Positions 1-64,000 of a stretch of 64,000 nucleotides of DNA are shown here, piece by piece. Source of the stretch: Stichopus chloronotus (lineage: Eukaryota; Echinodermata; Holothuroidea; Aspidochirotida; Stichopodidae); contig CM037839.1 of the NCBI GenBank assembly GCA_021234535.1, forward strand, positions 186,961 through 250,960. The letters are read 5' to 3'. Below the pieces are notes generated by a model, which was given only the letters and a program-made list of their open reading frames with translations, was not told the DNA's origin and made no database searches. Within the stretch, counting starts at the first letter, position 1; the number at the start of each line of letters is the position of its first letter. The translations under genes were made by a program, and so were the position numbers.

Positions 1-2432
1 ATCTTTCACTTCAAGGCTGTCAGTCATATGTCACTGATGTCTTAAGGGCGGAACATAGACTTGCTCAGTTTGGAACTGAGGAGGTGATCAACAGTGAAAA
101 TTTCCTGTTGAAATAGTACAATGATTCGCTTGCTTCGAACAACAGTACTATACGATGCACATAAAGTAGTGTGCTTGTATCATGAAAGTCACGTTGTTTG
201 TGTATTTAAGCAGCAATGACAGTGAATTTGTTTGTATTTCTGGAGAAAGTACAACAAAACAAGACAAGTTTTCAATGACTTTAGGTGATGAAATAATTTG
301 TAAGTAATGTACAGTAAATCTGATCACCTGACTTAAGAATTTCTAGGCCACAAATGGCGACTGGGTATGTTGGCACATGATCACATCTGCAAAAAGTCGG
401 TGGCCGATTTACAGTAGTTGTTGTATACAGTACTGCTCTCAAACCCTGTTGAAGCTGCACAAACAAATCTTTTTACCTCGCTGAGTGTTTGATGGTTTTT
501 TTGTCATGAATTTACATGAAGACGTGAATACAAGTCACTGCGTTACTACCACAGTATATAGGGCACAGAACCTGTTGCTTTTATCACATTGAACAAGGCA
601 TATAACCACTTGTTTGTAGCATGTTGAACATGTGGTCAGCCCAGGTACTTTGAGTAATCCCGGTACTGGTGTCCTGTAAATACTGATTTTACTGATACCG
701 CCCAACCCTAGTTCATTCAAGATAAAACAATTTATGAAGAGTTGAGGTGATGTTTCCATGTAGTGAAAAAGTTCCAGTTTCATTCAAAGAAATCAATCTT
801 GTGTCTTCCAAATTGTATCAGACGTGGATGATTATAACACTGGGGTCTGGTTTGGCATGTGGCTTTTTACGAGTTAATAGGGAAGTATAGCAGTCGTGTT
901 TCAGCCTCTTGACAATCTTTCCTTCGTATGACTGAAAATCCTTTCAATTTAACCTAAAAAAAATTACTTAAAAAGAAACTTTTTAAATATGTTAAGAATT
1001 ACTGTATGCTTTTTAAAACAGTTAATAGACTGTTACATTGTGAACACAAACGTTTCTGGGAGTTTGCACAACAAACCAACGGTAATAATAAATTACACCC
1101 TTTCCACCGTTTTGTGAACTGCTGTTCCATATGAAAATCTTAACCCTTTCACTGTCCGTATTCTGAAATGTTTGAAATACATTTTAGTGGACTTTGGCTT
1201 CTATTTTTTCTGATAGAGGGTTGAAGTATTGAAATTCAGTTGTTAATATTTCAACTCAGGAGGTTGATACTGCATGACTACAAACTTGTTTGTTTTATAT
1301 CCCAATAAAAAAAAAAGGTAACCGATGGTAACGCGTCAAGCTGTTCTGTCAAACTTTGCATATTTATTTTCATAATGTGCTTGTGTGTGTGTGTGCCATA
1401 CTTCTGCTGTGTTGCACACATGAGCATCGACTACTATACTGTATGTGTCCACTGTCAGTTCCACCAGGCAGGGTCACAAAGATAGGCAAATGTGTGTTAC
1501 CATGACCGTCTTGTCTTTTTTTCAAAACTGTTATTGACTTTAGGTCTGGAGATAATGATGTGTCATGTGTCATGATAGAGTAGAAGTTTACTGGAACTAA
1601 GCGAAGTGTACAGGTAGCAAAAGTTGTAACTGCTAGGCTAGGCTAACTCGACTCGAGTCTAAGTTGGTGTACGAACTTGTAGTGTTCCTAGTCGTAGACT
1701 GAATTGTGTGCATATTCTTGTACGCTTTTCAATCATATGTCAGTAGGATATTGGTGCTCCTTTTATCACCGTAGACTACTAGTACTACGCTTATCATAAG
1801 CAGTAAACGGCAGTGCATTACTTGAGTGATGCCACAGTCCCATTTAGATCTGCAATTCGGTCCATACAGTATTGCCTCGCATTCTGGTTATCCATGCTTC
1901 TCAGTACATGAAAGGATCAGTTTACTCAAATGTGCAATGCCTACTCAAAAGTTTGGTAACACTGACTGGAATAAAAACATGATGTTAGGTGAACTGTACA
2001 ATCAAGTGACTAGCTTTATAAATAGCAATTATAACATTGCTCATTCTTGAAATGTTGATGTTTGTAGTTGTGCTTATTCCAAAATCTCTCTTATCCCATC
2101 CAAGATACAATATATCTTTCATACAACTGGGCATTTATACATGCTGAAAAATACATGTATGTTGAAACATGTCAACTTTCCAATTTTTGTGAATTTCCTT
2201 TTCAGACATAAATGGCAGTTTACATAAAAGTACTGCCAAATCACCAAAAGTCACCATTCAGAGGCTCAAAAGTATACTCCAGGAAGTGGTACTGTCACTT
2301 TTTTTTTTTTTTTTGAATCACAAACAATCAAAATTACTCTGCATTCTTCTGGCACATTGAATTGTTTAATTTTTCAAAGCAATTTTCTCTAAAACAGGTA
2401 GTAAAATGTAATCCTTCCTTATTTTTGTTCAG
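1..2432 (+). other. 3' part of HDAC3 intron 1 (no gene seen)
   Basis: The base before exon 2 must be a G supplied by an upstream exon. I looked for an exon encoding the HDAC3 start (Met-Ala-Lys ... Tyr-Phe-Tyr-Asp) and found none here, so exon 1 and the promoter are presumed upstream of the window. The stretch is AT-rich, with a short TG run near 1380-1398 and a T run near 2299-2314. It ends in a pyrimidine-rich tract and the acceptor AG at 2431-2432. Short ORFs in it look random. Confidence 0.6.
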
Positions 2433-60387
<57,955 letters not shown>

Positions 60388-60562
60388 GATAAAGACTTTT
60401 TCATCTGGAAAAAAGCAGCAAAGAAATTCTCCTCAAAGTCATCCTCTCTGAGGATGATGGAGGAGAACTGACAACAGGCAAGAATAATCCTATAGTTCTG
60501 TTCAGTTTATCATCATCATCATCATCAACAGAACAGGCTAGAAGTGATCTTGCAGTGGATAC

Positions 60563-61790
60563 AGGTGTTGGTAGTATGGGGCCATTCCCATGGACACCAT
60601 GAATCTGGTCAACAACACCTTGCTGGTTTTGCCTCTGTCAGCGAGGTGTTGATGTTGAGACATTGCCTTAGACACTATGAAGCTGGTCCACAATATCTTG
60701 CTAAGTTTACCTCCATCAATGAGATGTTGCTGTTGAGACATTGCCATGGAAAATATGAATCTGCTCAACAACTTCTTACTCTCTTTACCACCATCAGTGG
60801 GGTGTTGAAGTTGAGGCATTGCCATGGACACTATAAATCTGATCAACAACTTCTTACTCTCTTTACCACACCATCAATCAGTGGGGTGTTGAAGTTGAGG
60901 CATTGCCATGGACACTATGAATCTGATCAACAACTTCTTACTCTCTTTACCACACCATCAATCAGTGGGGTGTTGAAGTTGAGACATTGCCATGGACACT
61001 ATAAATCTGATCAACAACTTCTTACTCTCTTTACCACACCATCAATCAGTGGGGTGTTGAAGTTGAGACATTGCCATGGACACTATAAATCTGATCAACA
61101 ACTTCTTACTCTCTTTACCACACCATCAATCAGTGGGGTGTTGAAGTTGAGACATTGCCATGGACACTATAAATCTGATCAACAACTTCTTACTCTCTTT
61201 ACCACACCATCAATCAGTGGGGTGTTGAAGTTGAGGCATTGCCATGGACACTATGAATCTGATCAACAACTTCTTACTCTCTTTACCACACCATCAATCA
61301 GTGGGGTGTTGAAGTTGAGACATTGCCATGGACACTATAAATCTGATCAACAACTTCTTACTCTCTTTACCACACCATCAATCAGTGGGGTGTTGAAGTT
61401 GAGGCATTGCCATGGACACTATAAATCTGATCAACAACTTCTTACTCTCTTTACCACCATCAGTGGGGTGTTGAAGTTGAGGCATTGCCATGGACACTAT
61501 GAATCTGATCAACAACTTCTTACTCTCGTTACCACACCATCAATCAGTGGGTGTTGAAGTTGAGACATTGCCATGGACACTATGAATCTGATCAACAACT
61601 TCTTACTCTCTTTACCACCATCAGTGGGGTGTTGAAGTTGAGGCATTGCCATGGACACTATGAATCTGATCAACAACTTCTTACTCTCTTTACCACACCA
61701 TCAATCAGTGGGGTGTTGAAGTTGAGGCATTGCCATGGAAAATATGAATCTGATCAAAAGCATCCTGCTGTCTTTACCTACATCAGCAGA
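60563..61790 (+). repeat. 78/84-bp minisatellite, open in frame
   Basis: About fifteen tandem units. The first three (from about 60563, 60641 and 60719) are diverged and 78 bp long. From 60797 units start at 60881, 60965, 61049, 61133, 61217, 61301 and 61385 (84 bp each), then 61463 (78), 61547 (84), 61624 (77) and 61708 (84). Lengths are multiples of three, so 60544-61557 is one 337-codon frame with repeated LRHCHGHYKSDQQLLTLF. A one-base loss in the G run of the unit at 61547 shifts the frame, which then continues to 61937. The 6-bp length change is the presence or absence of one ACCATC/ATCAAT step. Confidence 0.95.
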
Positions 61791-63128
61791 ATGCAAATTG
61801 TAAGACACTTACGTTCAGTGGAATGCTGTCAAGTTGCATCTTTGTTTGACATAGCTGCTAGAAAGAGTCACGCTAATGTGACAGAGAGTCAACTGTTTAG
61901 TATGTGTCACATTCTCCATCATGCATTTACTTTGTAGCGTACCAGGCCTATGTGATATTGTGAAGGTCAGGAAAACTGCATTATTGGGTGTGATTCCAAT
62001 TGAAACTCAGATTTATTTTTGCTTATTTACCAGTTTCTTTGATTTGCAAGAAATGTATGCGATCTTACTGTGATAACAGCCAGTATCAAGACAAATTTGA
62101 TGTCATTTGGAAGTGATTCTGATTGAACTGTTTTCCCAAGGCATTGTTGTTTTGTATGTCTGCAGCACTTGTTCAGAGAATTTTAAGATTTGTTTTCAAG
62201 ATTTTTAGTTGTCACATGAATATGTTTGCAGTTTGTCTATGACAGTCCTTTGTCTTTCAGTAATTGTGGAAAATGTTACATTTTTGTTTAATTTTGTTTT
62301 GAGACATATTTGCCACAGTGAGGCAAGCACTAAACAATGATTTATTAAGGATGTGTCAATTGCTGATCATTTGAAATTACATCGTTAAATTCTAAGCAAT
62401 GTGTTTCTAGGAGTGTGGGGAATCCTGAGGATGTTGTCATCCAAATGGGAGAATTTTTGGAGGGCAAGGTGATTATCCAAAACTTCTGCAGGCAAAAGTC
62501 AAACTTCTTGCCTTCAAGCATGAGCAATAAGGGATAAACCAGATTCAGCCAGATAATGATCCAGTTTTGGCCTAGTTTTGTCAAAGTCTGGCAAGCATTT
62601 TAGTTTGCAATTATCTGCTGATGAGATTTTGAAATAAACAGCATCTGTAACAGATTGAAAAGACAAAATATGAAAGGAATTGTTTAACAATATTAAACAG
62701 TGTACAATGAAACAGTATTGCATTCTGACCATTTCATTAATTTGTTATAGTAGTGAAAGCAAAATGGATTGGATGTAGAATACAACATTTTAAGAGTGAC
62801 CCTTTTCTCCTTATGTGTATTCAGTCCATTTAAGCTTTAATGCAGTAGGAAGTAAATTACTGTTCAGTGTACCTCATGTTCACTTTACTGTCCCTTTGAT
62901 ATGCTCTTGGCAAAACTTGGATCAAAAGGTTTGAGTGATCTTAAGTGTTTACTATGAAACAAAATGCTGCTGCATATTAAAGAAGTGTGAGAGAAGTTTG
63001 ATGGCAGCATCAGTCACATACAGGCAATTCATGCAGAGGTGCTGTATATTTTGAAAGCATTGTTTCATGAAGGCTGTGCAAATATATAAATCTGATATTG
63101 CAAGATCCTAATATATAAAAGTATATTC

Positions 63129-63134
63129 AATAAA
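63129..63134 (+). terminator. HDAC3: Candidate poly(A) signal AATAAA
   Basis: AATAAA in CAATAAAACTTTAAAC, downstream of the HDAC3 stop with no intervening gene. An alternative AATAAA lies at 62633-62638. Either could end the HDAC3 transcript. Confidence 0.4.
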
Positions 63135-64000
63135 ACTTTAAACTTTAACTTTAAACAATAGAACTAGGCCTCACTTCTTTTCCCTTTTAAATTGTAGAGG
63201 AGAAGTAGTCAGTAAACAGAACTCAAAGCTCATAAACTTGACATCACTTGGGATTTAGTTTCCTTCTTAGTTAGTCTTGCTTTCACTATGTACAGTTGTG
63301 CTGTATATCCTCAATTTGAGGTAAAAAGGAAGACATACTTCCCTTTCTTGCTTTGGGAACCATGTATTGACAATGCTGCTAAAAAATATTTACTGCTTCA
63401 GCCACAAGGTGCTCTGAATACATGTGGGAAGCAGGACAATACAGCTGTGTTTAGAAAATGGTTCTAGCTACTGAGCTGAAACAGTTTATGAAGACAAAAC
63501 AAATTGTCACAAACAAGATTTTAGCCAATCAGCGATCATTATGAGTGTTACTTTTAGGGTTAGGGTTATTCACCTTCAGTGAGTGCATATACAGTAGTCT
63601 CAACCTTAGGAAGTATCCATGAGGTCCACAAGATACTGTTGTTTGTATCAGCATCATTGTATCAATTGTAGGAACAAGTGAACAATTAGTAAGTTTGAAA
63701 ACTTGTTCCATGGTCTGCGGAGCCCTTCTTTGATGGTGTCAAGGTCATTGTCTTTATATCAAGCAATATTTCCTTCACAGATAAAGCTTGCAGTACTTGT
63801 GCCAATTGTACCTGCAGAATGAAAGTCTTACTTTACACAAAGTTTAATCAGATCTGCCCTCTACAAATTTCACATTGGAACATTTACAATTTATGGAAAC
63901 TAAAGTTATTCACATGGAACATGTCTTCAACAAACACTCACAGTACAGTAAACACATCTGGTAGGTTTGCTTTTTATATTTGTTAAAGTTTGTTAAATTA

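Larger units (their letters stand above)
60388..63160 (+). other. HDAC3: Probable HDAC3 3' untranslated region
   Basis: No splice acceptor or new gene is evident after the stop. It includes an ATC microsatellite (about 60509-60527), the 84-bp minisatellite (60563-61790) and about 1.3 kb of plain AT-rich sequence. Candidate poly(A) signals AATAAA are at 62633-62638 and 63129-63134; the true end is not determined. The rest of the window to 64000 shows no gene. Confidence 0.5.

Noticed and set aside
1..2432. HDAC3 exon 1 within the window
   Set aside because: No ATG-led stretch encoding the conserved Tyr-Phe-Tyr-Asp start with a donor after a Gly codon's first base could be found on the + strand.

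Overview
The window is invertebrate-animal nuclear DNA: AT-rich, intron-dominated, crowded with dispersed repeats, with GT-AG introns and no bacterial-style coding. The only gene I can support is HDAC3 (histone deacetylase 3, class I), on the + strand. It can be followed as ten consecutive coding exons (numbered 2-11 here) from 2433 to the stop codon at 60385-60387. The first coding exon, about 18 residues, must lie upstream of base 1. The protein reads closest to deuterostome HDAC3. With the style of the repeats this suggests a marine invertebrate deuterostome such as an echinoderm, but that is an inference.

Layout. 1-2432: end of intron 1. 2433-4868: exons 2 and 3, separated by an intron that is mostly a 14-bp-unit minisatellite. 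4869-14252: intron 3, holding one Helentron-like element (8321-10435) and arrays of a second tandem repeat family. 14253-15189: exons 4 and 5, carrying most of the zinc site. 15190-31541: a 16.4 kb intron 5 with diverged repeat arrays, a hAT-type element and one unexplained 158-codon ORF. 31542-36347: exons 6-9. 36348-44243: intron 9. 44244-44413: exon 10. 44414-60314: a 15.9 kb intron 10 packed with nested transposons. 60315-60387: exon 11. After the stop comes a probable long 3' UTR with an 84-bp minisatellite that is open in frame for 337 codons.

Mobile DNA dominates. Family 1 elements have inverted ends (GATTCCTTGCC / GGCAAGGAATC), a TG microsatellite, a core of roughly 140-bp tandem units, a terminal hairpin and a CTAG or CTGG end; this is Helentron/HINE-like architecture. 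Their core repeats carry perfect DR1 nuclear-receptor half-site pairs (AGGTCAAAGGTCA). I count 14 exact copies inside the gene for the catalytic subunit of the NCoR/SMRT nuclear-receptor corepressor. Family 2 arrays repeat acceptor-like pyrimidine-CAG strings. Two inverted copies of a composite element, each with a 198-bp TIR element at both ends and TA target duplications, sit at 48463-50438 and 56765-58751. The first is nested in a hairpin-ended element whose uninterrupted copy (37533-38771) and probable empty site (about 53580) are both in this window, so the order of insertion can be read.

Exon boundaries rest on reading phase and recall of the human HDAC3 sequence. Repeat boundaries were read by eye and are approximate unless an exact terminal motif is given.
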